From Closterium sp. Naga37s-1 (lineage: Eukaryota > Streptophyta > Zygnematophyceae > Desmidiales > Closteriaceae): 64,000 nt of DNA. Of this stretch, positions 10,785 to 22,107 are shown piece after piece. The DNA is taken from NCBI GenBank assembly GCA_947471745.1, contig CANJKZ010000723.1, positions 5,621,001 through 5,685,000 on the forward strand, written 5' to 3'. Under the pieces are notes generated by a model, which made no database searches, was not told the DNA's origin, and saw nothing but the letters and a program-made list of their open reading frames with translations. Both the position numbers and the translations under genes were made by a program. How positions within the stretch are numbered: the stretch's first letter is position 1; every line of letters begins with the position of its first letter.

Positions 10785-12970
10785 TAGGTGAGGCAATAGT
10801 CGACCTCACGCCAATGCTGGTGGCTCCTCACCGTGAGGCCGCTCCCCAGCTTGCTACAGGTGAAGGCGATGTCAGGCCTTGTCGTTATCACCGCAAACAG
10901 AACCTAGCCGACCTTCTGCTGGAACTCCTCCTCCTCGCACTGCCGAGACTACTCGTCGTCGTTTGTCAACTTTGCCTAGGCGTCTACGGAGACCAGCGTC
11001 TTCCAGACTTGACCACCCTGCTCCTAGTCGATGAAGCTGTTCGGTGCAAATTCACTTCGCACGAGATGTTGCTGTTTGATTGTATAAGTATGCGTGTGCT
11101 AATGCATTTGCGTGTGAATTGTGTGTTTGTCTGTTTGTTTGCTTTCACAATTTTCGATTGATGCATTTGCAGGTATTCGCGCAATGTGCGCTTCGGCACA
11201 ACAATTTACGCGCTATGAACCATGCATGCAGAAAGGACGAGCTCGCAAAGGAACCCAAGATGGAAGCTTTGCGGTTTGGTTAATTTGGCTGCGCAGATTC
11301 AGTTCTATTTTGGTTAATTGTACTGTTTTGTTCGGTTAACCATAGTGTAGCAGGGCAGGCACTATAGGGGTACAATTAGGTGAAGGTTGGATGTTGTTTG
11401 TCCGTATTTGCATGCTACAGGGGGAGGGGAAACCAGCAAAACCAGCTTTTGTTTAGTTGCACTGGGACGAAATAGGTTCAGTTTCAGAACCTGAATTTAG
11501 TTGGTGATATCCCAGGTTGGAAACACAGAAATTGAGGTTGTTTACCAACCTCCCACTTGCTGTTTTGTCAAGCGTTGGTGGTTCTGTTGCTCGGAATTGT
11601 TTAGGATTATCCCTGGTTGTTCCAAGGCTGATTCCCAAGGTCCCTGCTAGCTTTATCTTTTTATTCCTGTTTGTACCCTGGATATAGACGAATTGAATCA
11701 AGCCAATTTCTTCTATGCTGAAATTTCATTTCGACGCGGTTTGACGGCGGAATGCAACCCATGTCAATGCTAGTACGCTAGTATTACAGCGCTAGGCAAA
11801 CGATGTCCGAGCCATAACTCCGCAACAGCATAACTTTTTGCGAGGCATCTGGACTAATTTTAATGCTCTTGGAGTGAGCTTCGATAAAGCGAATTCTCGG
11901 CTTAATCCGATCGACGGTCTGCATGATACGCTGCGCGTCGTTCAAGGCACTCTTGTTAATTTTGCTAAGTCATTCTTGACTCTTCTCTCTGCAAACTCGG
12001 ACCCGCGGATAGGGGCTGGTCTTGTACCAGACACCCAAGGACCTTGTAGGTGACTCCGAAAAGAGGTTTTAAGCTTGATTAAGTTAAAATAGCCTGAGTT
12101 TATTGGGCCCTTTGACCAACAGAAGCGCTTGCGCAGCTTGTTGGCGTAGCCATGCTGGTGCAGCCACAGCTTCATCGCCGGCCCGAGGTACTTCACGACT
12201 GACGAGATCTCGCGCAGCTCGATGGCGGCCTTCAGCTCCTTCAGCATCGCGGTGCTGCTGCTGGCGGCGAGCGTCGTCGTCAGAGACTAGCACCCAGCAG
12301 GCCACTCCATCGTCCTCGCAGCCTTGTTGATCTGGCTCTTCTTCCAGCCAGCGTCCACCAGCACGGCGTCGAGCGCCCGGTACCGCAGCAGTAGCAACTG
12401 CTTCAGCCCGTACAGGCTTTTCAACAGCTTGCACACCCGGCTGGCCCCGTTGTTGTAGTAGTCCTAGTATATGTACAGCACCCGGTTGAGCTTGTTCTGC
12501 AGCATGGCGTTCTTCATGTCGAGCTGCATCAGGTTGACGTCGAGTACAGGGACAATACTGAGAAAGATCCTTACAGTGACATAGCTGCTCACCGGGGCGT
12601 ACGTCTCGTTGTAGTCGGCGCCATATACCTGCATGTAGCCCTTCACGACCAGCGTCGCCTTTTCCCGAGCGACCGTGTCGTCCACGTGGTACTTGGTCAT
12701 CAAGATCCACAGGTTCTTCATGATGTTCACCCCGCGTGGGCGTTCGACCAGCTCCTAGGTACCCATGCCGATCAGTCTGGGAATTGCCCCATCCATGGCG
12801 GCCTTCACCGCCTTACCCTTCCAGCTCGCCAACGCCTCCTTCACCGTCATCTTGGGGATGTCCCAGTGGTACTCGGGTTCGACGTGAATGTCGGGGTCGA
12901 GATGAAGCAGGGCGGCGTCGGCGTCAGCATCGTCGAGCAGCGTAGTGAAGGCAGTTGGCGTCACCCATCG
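10785..12970 (-). pseudogene. C1 reverse transcriptase (split by a solo LTR)
   Basis: Minus-strand copia RT in two parts, 12970-12122 and 11037-10785. Motifs include VVKGYMQVYGADYNETYAPV, VNLMQLDMKNAMLQNKL (QMDIxTAFLNG equivalent), and MLKELKAAIELREISSVVKYLG. The YVDD box region reads LVSDDDA, so the catalytic motif is degraded. The upstream part covers the RT N-terminus (TVKEALASWKGKAVKAAMDGAIPRL). Frames shift several times. The C3 copy has the same blocks uninterrupted. Confidence 0.82.
11038..12121 (+). repeat. Solo LTR of family B, TSD GAAGC
   Basis: A 1084-bp LTR from TGTTCGGTGCAAATTC to CCCTTTGACCAACA, clearly diverged from the other B LTRs. GAAGC at 11033-11037 and 12122-12126 is a perfect target duplication in C1 RT. 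No internal region remains, so it arose by LTR-LTR recombination. It is probably one of the older B insertions. Confidence 0.92.
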
Positions 12971-14306
12971 GTGTCGGTGGACTCATCGCCCTCCGACTAC
13001 TCCCCTTTGTCGACGCCAGATTTGCTGCCTTCACAGGCCTGCTACACTAAGGTTGGCTACTCAGCCGACTTCTTCTTTGTCATCGGCTCCATTGCCGACT
13101 ACCCGGTTGTTAACAGCTCCCCCGTCGGCTGCACTACAGACTTTTCCCCTTCCGGCTGCTTCTCGACCACCCGCTGCTCCCCTGTCGTTGGCGGCTCTGC
13201 TTCCACGCCGACTTTCTTGACGTCACGTCAGCCACCAGCGATGCCTCCAGTCACCGCCACTAGTGACGCCGTGCTCCCCCTATGCCGAGGCCGAAGTCCG
13301 CATCAGCCCATGTAGGTCGGCTACGAGGGATGGCAAGATAGGAGGAGGGGAGGGAAAGGTACGTTCTCGGCGTCTTAATTAGCAGGCTTGCCAACCTCGG
13401 CGAGCAGTGGGAGAGTCGCCGTCGAGGTGTCCGTCGGCGGGTTATTCTGCGTCTGCCCCGATGCCGTTCCGTGCTCCGACTTCTACACCTCCAACGACAT
13501 CGACTCATAGAACTCCACGTCCGACGTGGTGACCACCTTGTAGTCGGTGAGGTAGAGAAGCTCCCAACCCTTGCTCTCCTCCGACACACGAGGTAAAGAC
13601 CCCACCGGGCCTTCGGAGCCAGCTTCCCGCCACGCTGCTGCTCGGGGACCAGGAATTGCGCCATGCATCACCACACCTACGCCAGTGTCAAGTCGGGCTT
13701 CTTCCCGGTGAGCAGCTGGTACGGCGTCGTCCCCGGCAGCAGCGTCGACCTCACCAAGCAGTTGCGGACCCAGACGGCCTGCCGCACAGCGAGGTGCCAC
13801 CAGTGGGGCTGCACGTCCATGTGCAGCAGCATGATCTGCACCGACTCGACCACCGTCCTCATTTCCCGCTCCGCCATCCCGTTCTGCTGCGGAGTGTACG
13901 GGCAGGTCAACGAAGTCAGTAAACTGCTTCTTGAGGAACCCCCCTCCGCGGTCCGAGCGCAGCATCAGCACCGACATCTTCATCTACCGCTCAGCCACCA
14001 GCAGCCACTTCTCAAACTCTCGCAGCACGTCAGACTTCTTAGCGACCAGCCTCACCCACAAGAAGCGGATCTTGCGGTCCTTCCGCAGCAAGAAGTACAG
14101 GCTGTCATCCTTGGCAGCCACCGGAAACGGCCCGCATAGGTCGATGTGCACAACGGGCAGGGCGTCGTGGGCGTCCGAGCCCTTGTCGGGAAAGGTGTGC
14201 CGCACCAGCTTCCCAACGACGCATGACACGCACGGTAGGTCGGCGCCGACCAACGGCTTGATGACCAGGCCGGTGGTGACTTCGTGCTTCGTCGAGCTTG
14301 TGATGG
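12971..14306 (-). pseudogene. C1 linker, integrase and pre-integrase
   Basis: Minus-strand coding remnant. The pre-integrase end reads TSSTKHEVTTGLVIKPL then ADLPCVSCVVGKLVRHTFPDKG. Integrase follows with HIDLCGPFPVAAKDDSLYFLL, LRSDRGGGFLKKQF, YTPQQNGMAEREMRTVVES and HMDVQPHWWHLAVRQAVW. The C-terminal part (AQFLVPEQQRGGKLAPKARWG) and a Ser/Thr-rich linker lie at 13664-12971. Several frame changes occur. The motif order matches C4, the best-preserved C copy. Confidence 0.83.
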
Positions 14307-14436
14307 TGTCAAAACGTAAGAATTGACTAAAGAAAGTGAAAACAAGCAAGATATATGAGACCTAACCCCAACCCTATGACATATGAAAATAACACCTAGA
14401 CTAACATTAACATAACATATGAAATATATGTTGACA
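14307..14436 (-). repeat. LTR of A2, left copy
   Basis: 130 bp, TGTCAAAACGTAAG to ATATATGTTGACA. It pairs with 15100-15229 and resembles 26982-27111. Confidence 0.8.
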
Positions 14437-15099
14437 CACTCCTATAGTCTAGGTGACGGTACCATTGTCCTATGAAAACAAACACAAATCTCAGGGTCGG
14501 TCTCAAGGACACACACAGTCTGAGACAAGCAAGGGTCACATGACCAGTTAGCAAGAACAAGCAAGGGTCACAAGATCAGTCCACAAGCACAAGACAAATC
14601 TCAGGGTGGAGCTCAAAGTCACTGGAGCTGCGAGGCGGGTTGCACGTGGGGCGGCGCGCGGGCTGCACGGGCTGCTGCACGTGCGTCTGTGCGGGCCTTC
14701 GCGTGCGGCTGCTGTGCAGGCCATCGCGCGCGGCTGGTCGTGCGGTTCCGTGCGCGGCTGTTCGTGCAGTCCGTCGCGCGCGGCTGCTTGTGCGGTTGCG
14801 TGCGGGGCCGTACTGGGGGGGGGGACGGGCAGAGCGCGACGCTGTGGGGGGGGGGGGGGGGGGGGGGGGGCGACGGGACTAACGGGTGAGGCGATGGTAA
14901 AACAGGTGGCGCGCAGGTTACGGGGCAGGAAAAACGGGGGAGGCGCGGGCTGGTGCTATCGGGCCGTTAAGGTTGGGCGACGTACGGGTTACTAACTAAC
15001 GGGGTGCTACGTGCTAGGGTGCTTTGGGCTAGGGTGCTTTGGGCGAGAGCGCTTCGGGCTATGATAAGGTACGGGGTGGTGACCCTAAACCCTAAACCA
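14437..15099. other. Internal region of A2, non-coding
   Basis: It contains GC-rich imperfect repeats of gcgcgcggctg type at about 14650-14820 and a 25-base G run at 14846-14870. Near 15083 two CCCTAAA units end immediately before the LTR. No convincing gene is present; the ORFs through the GC-rich part have only Cys/Arg-rich low complexity. Confidence 0.6.
14846..14870. repeat. Homopolymer G25
   Basis: A run of 25 G in the middle of A2. Its length is likely unstable or uncertain in the assembly. Confidence 0.85.
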
Positions 15100-15229
15100 T
15101 GTCAAAACGTAAGATTTGTCTAAGGAACGTGAAAACAAGCAAGATATATGAGACCTAACCCTAACCGTAGGAAATATGAATGTAACACCTAAACTAACAT
15201 AAACAACACATATAAAATATATGTTGACA
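15100..15229 (-). repeat. LTR of A2, right copy
   Basis: 130 bp, TGTCAAAACGTAAG to ATATATGTTGACA, with several differences from the left copy. On the minus strand it would be the 5' LTR. Confidence 0.8.
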
Positions 15230-16746
15230 AGGTCAACTCGTGGATGATGGCCTGCTGTCAAAAAAGTCGTCGGTAAAATGCTTCTTAAAAAACCCCCCTC
15301 CGCGGTCAGAGCGCAGCATCAGCACCTACTTCTTCGTCTGCCGCTCAGCCACCAGCAGCCACTTCTCAAACTCTCGCAGTAAGTCAGACTTTTTAGCGAC
15401 AAGCCTCACCCACAAGAAGCAGGTCTTGCGGTCCTTCAGCAGCAAGAAGTACAGGCTGCCATCCTTGGCAACCACCGGAAACGGCCCGCACAGATCATGT
15501 TGGGTGCAAATTCACATTGCACGACATCCTGCCGTCTGTTTGTACGAGTATGCGTGTACGAATGCATTTGGGTGTGAATGGAATGTTCGTGTGTTTGTTT
15601 GCTTTCGCAATTTTCGCTTGAAGCATTTGCAGGTACTCGCGCATTGTGCGCTTCAGCACAACATTATACACGCTATGAATAGTACAAGCAGAAACCAAGA
15701 TGGAGCTTTGCGGTTCGGTTGAATTGATTGCACGATTCAGTTCTATCCAACTCGAAATTGTACTGTTTTGTTTGGTTGACTATAGTGTAGCAGGGCAGGC
15801 ACTATAGGGGTACAATTTAGGTGAAGGTTGGATGTTGTTTGTCTGTATCTGCATGCTACAGGGCCAGGGGAAACCAGCGGAACCAGCATTCGGCTGGTTG
15901 GGCAAAGACAAAACAGGTTCTGTTTTTAGGACCTGAACCTGGTTGTTGTTTTCCCAGGTTGGAAAAACAGAACCAGAGGTTGTTTACCAACCTACCACCT
16001 GCTGTTTTGTCCAGCCAGGTTGGTTCTGTTGCTTGGAATTATTTGGGATCATCCTTGGTTGTTCCCAGGTTTATTCCCAAGGTCCTTGCTAGCTAGAACT
16101 ATTTATTCTTTCTCTGTTTGTACCTGGACATAGTCAATTTTGATTCAAGCGAATTCCTCCCTTCCTGGAATTTTGTTTCTACGCGGTGCGACGGCGGAAT
16201 GCTACCCGAGTCAACGCTAGTACGCTAGCACTCCAACACTAGGCAAACGCTGTCCGAGCCATAACTTCGTAATGGCAGAACTTTTCGCGAGGCAACTTGG
16301 TTCATTTTAAATCGCTTCGAGCGAGCTTCGATATAGGAAATTCTCAGCTTAATCCGATCAACGGTCTGCACGATACGCTGCGCGACGTTCAAGGTACTCT
16401 TGTTATTTTGGCTAAGTCATTCTTGACTCCTCTCTGTACAAACTTGGACCCGAGGATAGGGGCTGGTCTTGTATCAGGCACCCAAGGACCCTTGGAGGTG
16501 ACCCCGAGGAGAGGTTTTAAGTGTGAATAATCCTTAATAGCTTTAGTTTATTAGGCCCTTACACCTACAGATTGATGTGCACAACGGGGAGGGCGTCGTG
16601 GTCGTCAGAGCCCTAATCGGGAAAGGTGTGCGTCGCCAGCTTCCCACCGACGCATGACACGCACGGTAGGTCGGCGCCGACCGACGGCTTGATGACAAGG
16701 CCGGTGGCGACTTCGTGCTTCGCCAAGCTCGTGATGGTGTCGAGGC
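15230..16746 (-). pseudogene. C2 integrase/pre-integrase fragment with solo LTR inside
   Basis: A second minus-strand C copy covering the same integrase to pre-integrase stretch as C1. 15240-15497 matches C1 13900-14130 (aacccccctccgcggtc, ccaccagcagccacttctc). After the B solo LTR, 16570-16746 resumes with gatgtgcacaacgggg and ends at the pre-integrase (cgtgcttcgccaagctcgtgatgg). Because it duplicates rather than continues C1, it comes from a different insertion. It is cut on the right by the family E LTR. Confidence 0.8.
15498..16569 (+). repeat. Solo LTR of family B, decayed TSD
   Basis: A 1072-bp LTR, TGTTGGGTGC to CCCTTACACCTACA. The flanks are GATCA (15493-15497) and GATTG (16570-16574). 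Both fit an original GATCG duplication with one CpG transition in each copy. It is inserted in C2 integrase. Confidence 0.88.
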
Positions 16747-17053
16747 TGATATAGACATGACCCAATAATCGCCCAATTTAGTTAATATCCCAAATTAAAA
16801 CAGAATTCACAAATCTTGGAAATCTTGTAACTTGGGCGATCTTGGTCGGAATAAGGCGATCATGGTATCATTGGAAAACTCTGGATTTCTCCTGCGCGAT
16901 CAAGCATTTAGACTTGGAGAAAAACACAGAGGTGAAAAAATCCAACAGCCATGCATAATGATTTATGATTATGCAACTGACACAAGCATGAATTGCACGA
17001 GCACATTGCAGGACGTTAGGATGACATGCACGCATACTGACTTGTATACAACA
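16747..17053 (-). repeat. Probable 3' LTR of family E (~307 bp)
   Basis: On the minus strand it begins TGTTGTATACAAGTCAG right after a polypurine tract. The other end is inferred from where C2 homology stops (TGATATAGACATG). There is only one copy in the window, so the boundary is tentative. Confidence 0.55.
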
Positions 17054-17063
17054 AACTCCCCCT
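17054..17063 (-). other. Polypurine tract of element E1
   Basis: The minus strand reads GAGGGGGAGTT directly before the LTR. Confidence 0.65.
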
Positions 17064-17152
17064 CAGACAAACGGACTGCATGCACACACATACATGCATG
17101 CAAACTTCTCACATAGACAAACACACATGCCCCCATGATAATTTTGGACACA

Positions 17153-18253
17153 CTAGTGCAACGCCATGCCACACACCTTAGCACACTTCCAATGTACGCT
17201 CTCGGGAAGTTCCTTGGTAAGAAAATCAGCTGCCTGCTTGCTAGCCTTCACATAATGAAGCTCAACAGCCCCCTCCTTCACCATCTGCCTCACCCTGTGC
17301 CACTTAACCTTCATGTGTTTGCTCAGCCCGTTCAGGATAGGATTACTGGCCATGACAATAGCACTTTCACAATCAGAGATAAGTGGTGTAGGTCCCTCCT
17401 GTTCAGCTCCCATATCCTCTAGCAGCTTTCTCATGAGCACAATCTCCTTAATGGCATGATACATCGCCATGTACTCTGCTGCTGCCGAAGACTGGCAATC
17501 TGTTTCTGCTTTTTGGACCTCCAACTCACTGGACCTCCTCCGACCATGCACACATAGCCACCCCCAGATGACTGATTCTCATGCTCCGAGGACAATGTAG
17601 CGTCGGTGAAACACGACAGCTTCAAGGTTCCAGGCATGATCACATCTGCTCCAAGTTGTTTCAACTGACCACCAGCTGAAAACTGAACACCAGCAGATGC
17701 GGTAGATCCAAGGTAGCGCACAATGCGCTTTGCCACCTCCAAATGCTCCTCTGTAGGCTGCTGCACAACTCTGGCCAGCTGCCCCACTCCGAATGAAGCA
17801 TCAGGTCGCGTATGCACAGCTGCATACATCACATTCCCAATCAGTGACTGATACTCATTCTGCAGCTCATCCGCGAGCACATCATAATCCTCAGCCGCCT
17901 TCTCTAGCTTGTAGCCTGCAGGAAATGGCGTCATCAGAGTGCCACCCTCAGTCACACCATAACGCTCCATCATGCCAGAGATGTAGTGTGACTGATGCAT
18001 TTTCAGCAACTTCCTCTCGACATCTCGCTCAACCTGCAGCCCCAAATAATAATGGACATCTCCAAGCATCTTGCACTTGAAGCTGTCCATCAGCAGCCTT
18101 TGAGCCCTTTCAATCTGCTCCATGGAAGGTAAGAACAGCAGTATGTCATCGACATACACCAGCAGCAAGAGCCGCTGCTCCTTTTCTCCGAGCAGGAGCA
18201 AGCTGTGGTCAACTTGGGATGTTTTAAAGCCTCAAGCCAGCAGCACTTCCTCC
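17153..18253 (-). pseudogene. E1 reverse transcriptase C-terminus and RNase H (copia)
   Basis: Minus-strand copia pol fragment of a family related to B and D. RT part: LLVYVDDILLF, MLGDVHYYLGLQVERDVERKLLKMHQ, SLIGNVMYAAVHTRPDASFGVGQLARVV. RNase H part: LSCFTDATLSSEHENQSSGGGYVCMVGGGPVSW, AAEYMAMYHAIKEIV, LISDCESAIVMASNP, KASKQAADFLTKELP, ending GMALH. A frameshift near 17500 separates the two blocks. The 5' three quarters of the element are missing where B2 begins. The first three catalytic Asp/Glu positions look preserved. Confidence 0.85.
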
Positions 18254-19346
18254 TGTTGGGTGCAAATTCACATTGCACGACATCCTGCCGTCTGTTTGTA
18301 CGAGTATGCGTGTGCGAATGCATTTGGGTGTGAATGGAATGTTCGTGTGTTTGTTTGCTTTCGCAATTTTCGCTTGAAGCATTTGCAGGTACTCGCGCAT
18401 AGTGCGCTTCGGCACAACATTGTACGCGCTATGAACAGTAGAAGCAGAAAGGACGAGCTCGCAAAGGAACCCAAGATGGAAGCTTTGCGGTTCGGTTGAA
18501 TTGATTGCGCAGATTCAGTTCTATCCAACTCGAAATTGTACTGTTTTGTTTGGTTGACTACAGTGTAGCAGGGCAGGCACTATAGGGGTACAATTTAGGT
18601 GAAGGTTGGATGCTGTTTGTCTGTATCTGCATGCTACAGGGCCAGGGGAAACCAGCGGAACCAGCATTTGGCTGGTTGGGCAAAGACAAAACAGGTTCTG
18701 TTTTTTAGGACCTGAACCTGGTTGTTGTTTTCCCAGGTTGGAAAAACAGAACCAGAGGTTGTTTACCAACCTACCACCTGCTGTTTTGTCCAGCCAGGTT
18801 GGTTCTGTTGCTTGAAATTATTTGGGATCATCCTTGGTTGTTCCCAGGTTTACTCCCAAGGTCCTTGCTAGCTGGAACTATTTATTCCTTCTCAGTTTGT
18901 ACTTGGATATAGTCAATTTGATTCAAGCGAATTCCTCCCTTCCTGGAATTTCGTTTCTACGCGGTGCGACGGCGGAATGCTACCCGAGTCAACGCTAGTA
19001 CGCTAGCACTCCAACGCTAGGCAAAGGCTCTCCGAGCCATAACTCCGTAATAGCAGAACTTTTAGCGAGGCAACTTGGCTTATTTTAAAGCTCTTGGAGC
19101 TAGCTTCGATATAGGAAATTCTCAGCTTAATCCGGTCGACGGTCTACATGATACGCTGCGCGATGTTCAAGGTACTCTTGTTATTTTGGCTAAGTCATTC
19201 TTGACTCCTCTCTCTACAAACTCGGACGCGAGGATAGGGCTGGTCTTGTACCAGGCACCCAAGGACCCTTGGAGGTGACCCCGAGGAGAGGTTTTAAGTT
19301 TGATAAAGTCTTAATAGCTTGAGTTTATTAGGCCCTTACACCAACA
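18254..19346 (+). repeat. 5' LTR of B2 (1093 bp)
   Basis: TGTTGGGTGCAAATTC to CCCTTACACCAACA, very similar to the 5311 and 15498 copies. Confidence 0.92.
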
Positions 19347-19349
19347 AGC

Positions 19350-19361
19350 TGGTATCAGAGC
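19350..19361 (+). other. Primer binding site of B2
   Basis: TGGTATCAGAGC, three bases after the LTR; initiator-Met tRNA type. Confidence 0.88.
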
Positions 19362-19392
19362 TGCGTTGTAGTGATACTCGTTATAGGTAGCT

Positions 19393-20165
19393 ATGGCGGG
19401 CAACACCTCGACGGGAGCTGGTGAATCTTCAGCCCAAGATCGTAGCGGCAGCCAAGATTCTGGTGTTTCAGCGCCAAGGGGAGCGCGAACAAACCAGGGC
19501 TCGCTGGTCAAGGAGGTGCTGAAGAACATCACCGTCGAGAACTTCAACGGTGAGGTTCATGATGATTGGGCCTGGAAGATGCAACTCTATTTCCGTCAGA
19601 TTGGATTGCTGAAACTAATGATTGGGGAGGAGCCTAGACCGAGTGACCCCACGCTGCAGGAAGACTGGGACGAGCGCTCCTCGGCTGGCTACTATTTGAT
19701 GTCGCAGAGTTTGGAGCTGAACTAGCGTCACCACGTCATGCACCTGCTGCCGGAGGTTGAGTGCGGTCCGAAGGCGTGGACCGTGTTGAAGGAGCTGCAT
19801 GCCCCGACCTCCGTTGTTGTAACGTTGATGCTGGAGAGGGAGCTGTCCGCGTTGCGCCTGAGCGAGGGAGAGCCGGTGCAACCTGTCTTGGACAAGATGC
19901 GTGACCTGTACGTGAAGTTGGCGACCGCGGGAATCACCTACCCGGAGCAGACCAAGTGCTTAAAGATGCTCTCGCTGCTGCCGGAATCGTGGCTTCAATT
20001 CACGAGCGGATTGAGCCTGCCGCAGAACCAGAGCTCGTGGAGACTGAGTGGGTGCGGACAAAGATTCTGGAGGAGGACTTCCGTCGCCGCCAACTGAGGG
20101 GTTAAGACGACGGCAGCAGCAGCTACGGGATGCAATGGAGCCGACGTGGCAGAGGACGTGGCTTC
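19393..20165 (+). pseudogene. B2 gag, truncated
   Basis: The gag starts at ATG 19393 (MAGNTSTGAGESS) and closely follows B1/B3 gag: DDWAWKMQLYFRQIGLLKL, AGYYLMSQSLELN, then an in-frame TAG at 19723 where B3 has Gln. It continues in frame through MHLLPEVECGPKAWTVLKELHAP and LLPESWLQFTSGLSLPQNQ, shifts near 20040 and ends within the Arg/Gly-rich stretch before the zinc knuckle. Confidence 0.87.
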
Positions 20166-21242
20166 AGAGGACGAGCCTACGAATAGAATAGGTAAGTGGG
20201 ACTAAGTCGACTAGACTGAAAGGTAAGTCGCGGTGCCGTCCACGCTTACCGCACAATGCGGAGACAACTCTAGCAACGGGAGTTGGTGTACGGGCTAGGC
20301 ACGGAGTAGTAGTGATCGTAGCATTCGCTCCTTACTCGTTTCCTTGTGCTCTTATTGCTTGATGGTTCACGGGGAAAATTGGCAAGAGGTTCACTACGAA
20401 AAGTTGACAACAATGATACACAATGTCAAGGCAACAACGACTACATTAGGGGCTAGCATGCAAAGTTGGTCAACTGCCAGCGCAGCATGGTCGACTGCGT
20501 TCCAACACGACTTGGTCGACCGCACTCCAGCAATGCAATGTTGCGGTCTGCCAATGCTGCAGGTCGACGGCGTGCCAACACTGCAGCAAGGTGGCTGCAT
20601 AGCGTTGCATCCGCAGAACAGCAGTGCACCCGCTTCGCATGTGCTCGCAGCTGGTTGGCGTGCTGTGCCTCGTAACTCGCACAGCGAAGTCACCACGCCG
20701 ATGACGGCCCACGTCTCACTTGATGCTTTACGTCGACCTCGGGATACCACCACCAAGGTCGGCCTCGCCAGAACCACCTGGGCGACTGTCGCAGTCCTCC
20801 ACAGAACCCCGTCGCCCGGGTAACCTGGTCGACCGGGCAACCACCACGTCGACCAGCTCCCCCTTGTGCCCGTTGACCACCCAGATCCACGACTGGTCGA
20901 CTGCACCAAGTCGACTGTGCACCTGGTCGACCAGCTCTAGGTCAACCACACTCCCGGTTGACCACCTTTAGGTCGACGAGCACAGCAGTCAACCGGCCAC
21001 GCCACGCCGGCTTCCCCCGGTCGGCGACACCAAGTCGACGCCTCAATGTCGACCTTGCCAGGTCGACCACCCGAACTCGGCGGCCCTCAAAATCGGCGCC
21101 CTTGCACTGGCCCCTGTGCAGATCAACCAGCCCTGTCGATCAGCTCACCCACTGCTGCAGGTCGGCTGCACCTCCGGCACACCCGACCACGAGGTCGGCT
21201 CTGCCCAAGCGAGGACGGGGCCAAACACAACTCCCGTTGACA
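20166..21242 (-). repeat. LTR of family C (minus), GTCGAC-rich
   Basis: The reverse complement begins TGTCAACGGGAG at 21242 and matches the C4 LTRs (GGCCCCGTCCTCGCTTGGG, CGACCTGCAGCAGTGGGTGAGCTG). The far end contains the same CTTACC/CGTAGGCT words as C4 around 57990-58060. Its 3' boundary is cut by B2, so full length is unknown (at least 1077 bp). Confidence 0.75.
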
Positions 21243-22107
21243 ACCTCCTCCTCCACGTCACAGTCGGTAAACTCCTCTCCTACCGACAGCCCTCCTTTGT
21301 CGTCCATAGCCTCGTCGTTGACGAGCTGCTTCACCATCGCCCGCCCCTCGGCAAATTGCTCCCCTCTCATCGGCACGCTTGCCGACTTCTCTTTCGTCAA
21401 CGGCTCCCTATCAACTTCCCTGTCAGCTCACCTCTGTCGTCGACGGCTGCACAACCTTATTAACGAGCTAGGTGGCACGTCGGCCATTGGCGATGCCATT
21501 GGCTGGTGCCACAGGCGACATCGCAAGGCTCTCCTCATCGACGGTGGTCGACGACGGTGTCAGTGCATGCAGGTCGGCGACAAGGGGTGGAGCAGCGGAA
21601 ACAGGGGGAAGAGGACTGGAGTGGACGTCCTTAACATTCTCGTCAGCAGGCTCGCCGACTTCAGCGAGCAGCGGGAATGTCGCTGTCGAAGAGACCGTCG
21701 GTGGGTTGGCATGTGTCCGCCCCGACGCTGGCCCGTACTTCGCTTTCCACACCTCCAGCGATAGTGTCTGGTAGAAGATTGCCTCCACTATGGTGATGAT
21801 CTTATTGTCAGTGAGGTTGAAGACCTCCCAGCCTTTGCTTTTAGGCGACACCCCCATGTGAATGCCCCAGTGAGCCTTGGACGCCAGCTGCTCGGGAACC
21901 ATGAATTGCACTATTCAGCCTGACACTCCCACCAGCGTAAGTTCGGGCTTCTTGCCCGTCAGCAGCTAGTACGGCGGCGTCCCCGACGGCAGCGTCAACC
22001 GCTCAAAGAACTTGCACACCCAGACGGCCCACCGCAGGGCGAGGTGCCACCAGTGGTGCTGCACGCCTATGTGCAGCAGCATCGTTCGCACGGCCTCGAT
22101 AACCATG
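21243..22107 (-). pseudogene. C-family integrase C-terminus and linker, out of order
   Basis: Minus strand: EAVRTMLLHIGVQHHWWHLALRW, then QFMVPEQLASKAHWGIHMGVSPKSKGWEVF, SLEVWKAKYGPASGRTHANPPT and an acidic Ser/Thr linker that runs straight into the LTR start at 21242. It lies downstream of C3 RT on the same strand, the reverse of copia gene order (integrase before RT), so it is a fragment of another C copy joined by recombination. Confidence 0.78.

Larger units (their letters stand above)
4897..14306 (-). mobile_element. Copia element C1, interrupted by B1 and a B solo LTR
   Basis: Minus-strand family C copia. On its own strand it reads pre-integrase/integrase (14306 to ~13260), linker, RT (~12970 to 12122 and 11037 to 10785) and RNase H (10784 to 4897). 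Two younger insertions split it: B1 (5311-10779, TSD CGAGG) and a solo LTR (11038-12121, TSD GAAGC). Removing them restores colinearity with the C3 RT at 22130-22400. Its 5' side is cut by A2 and its 3' side by A1. Confidence 0.85.
14307..15229 (-). mobile_element. A2: non-autonomous family A element with 130-bp LTRs
   Basis: Two 130-bp repeats (14307-14436 and 15100-15229), each TGTCAAAACG...GTTGACA on the plus strand, bracket 663 bp without coding capacity. On the minus strand, sequence next to the LTR (ccaccctgag, gatcttgtgacc) resembles the A1 3' UTR, and the GC-rich middle resembles A-family leaders, which makes A2 a miniature (TRIM-like) derivative. There is no target duplication (gatgg versus aggtc): the left flank is C1 pre-integrase and the right flank is C2 integrase. 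Confidence 0.75.
18254..20165 (+). mobile_element. B2: 5' end of a family B element
   Basis: Complete 5' LTR, PBS and most of gag, then an abrupt join at ~20165 to a minus-strand C LTR. Everything from the gag basic region onward is lost, so the target duplication cannot be tested. The left flank is E1 RT. Confidence 0.88.

Noticed and set aside
14606-14995. Cys/Arg-rich ORF in A2
   Set aside because: It runs through GC-rich repeats and a G25 homopolymer; no conserved motif.
15083-15096. Two CCCTAAA units next to the A2 LTR, resembling plant telomere repeats
   Set aside because: Only two units, lying where the primer site of the minus-strand element should be (TGGTTTAGGG); too short to call telomeric sequence.
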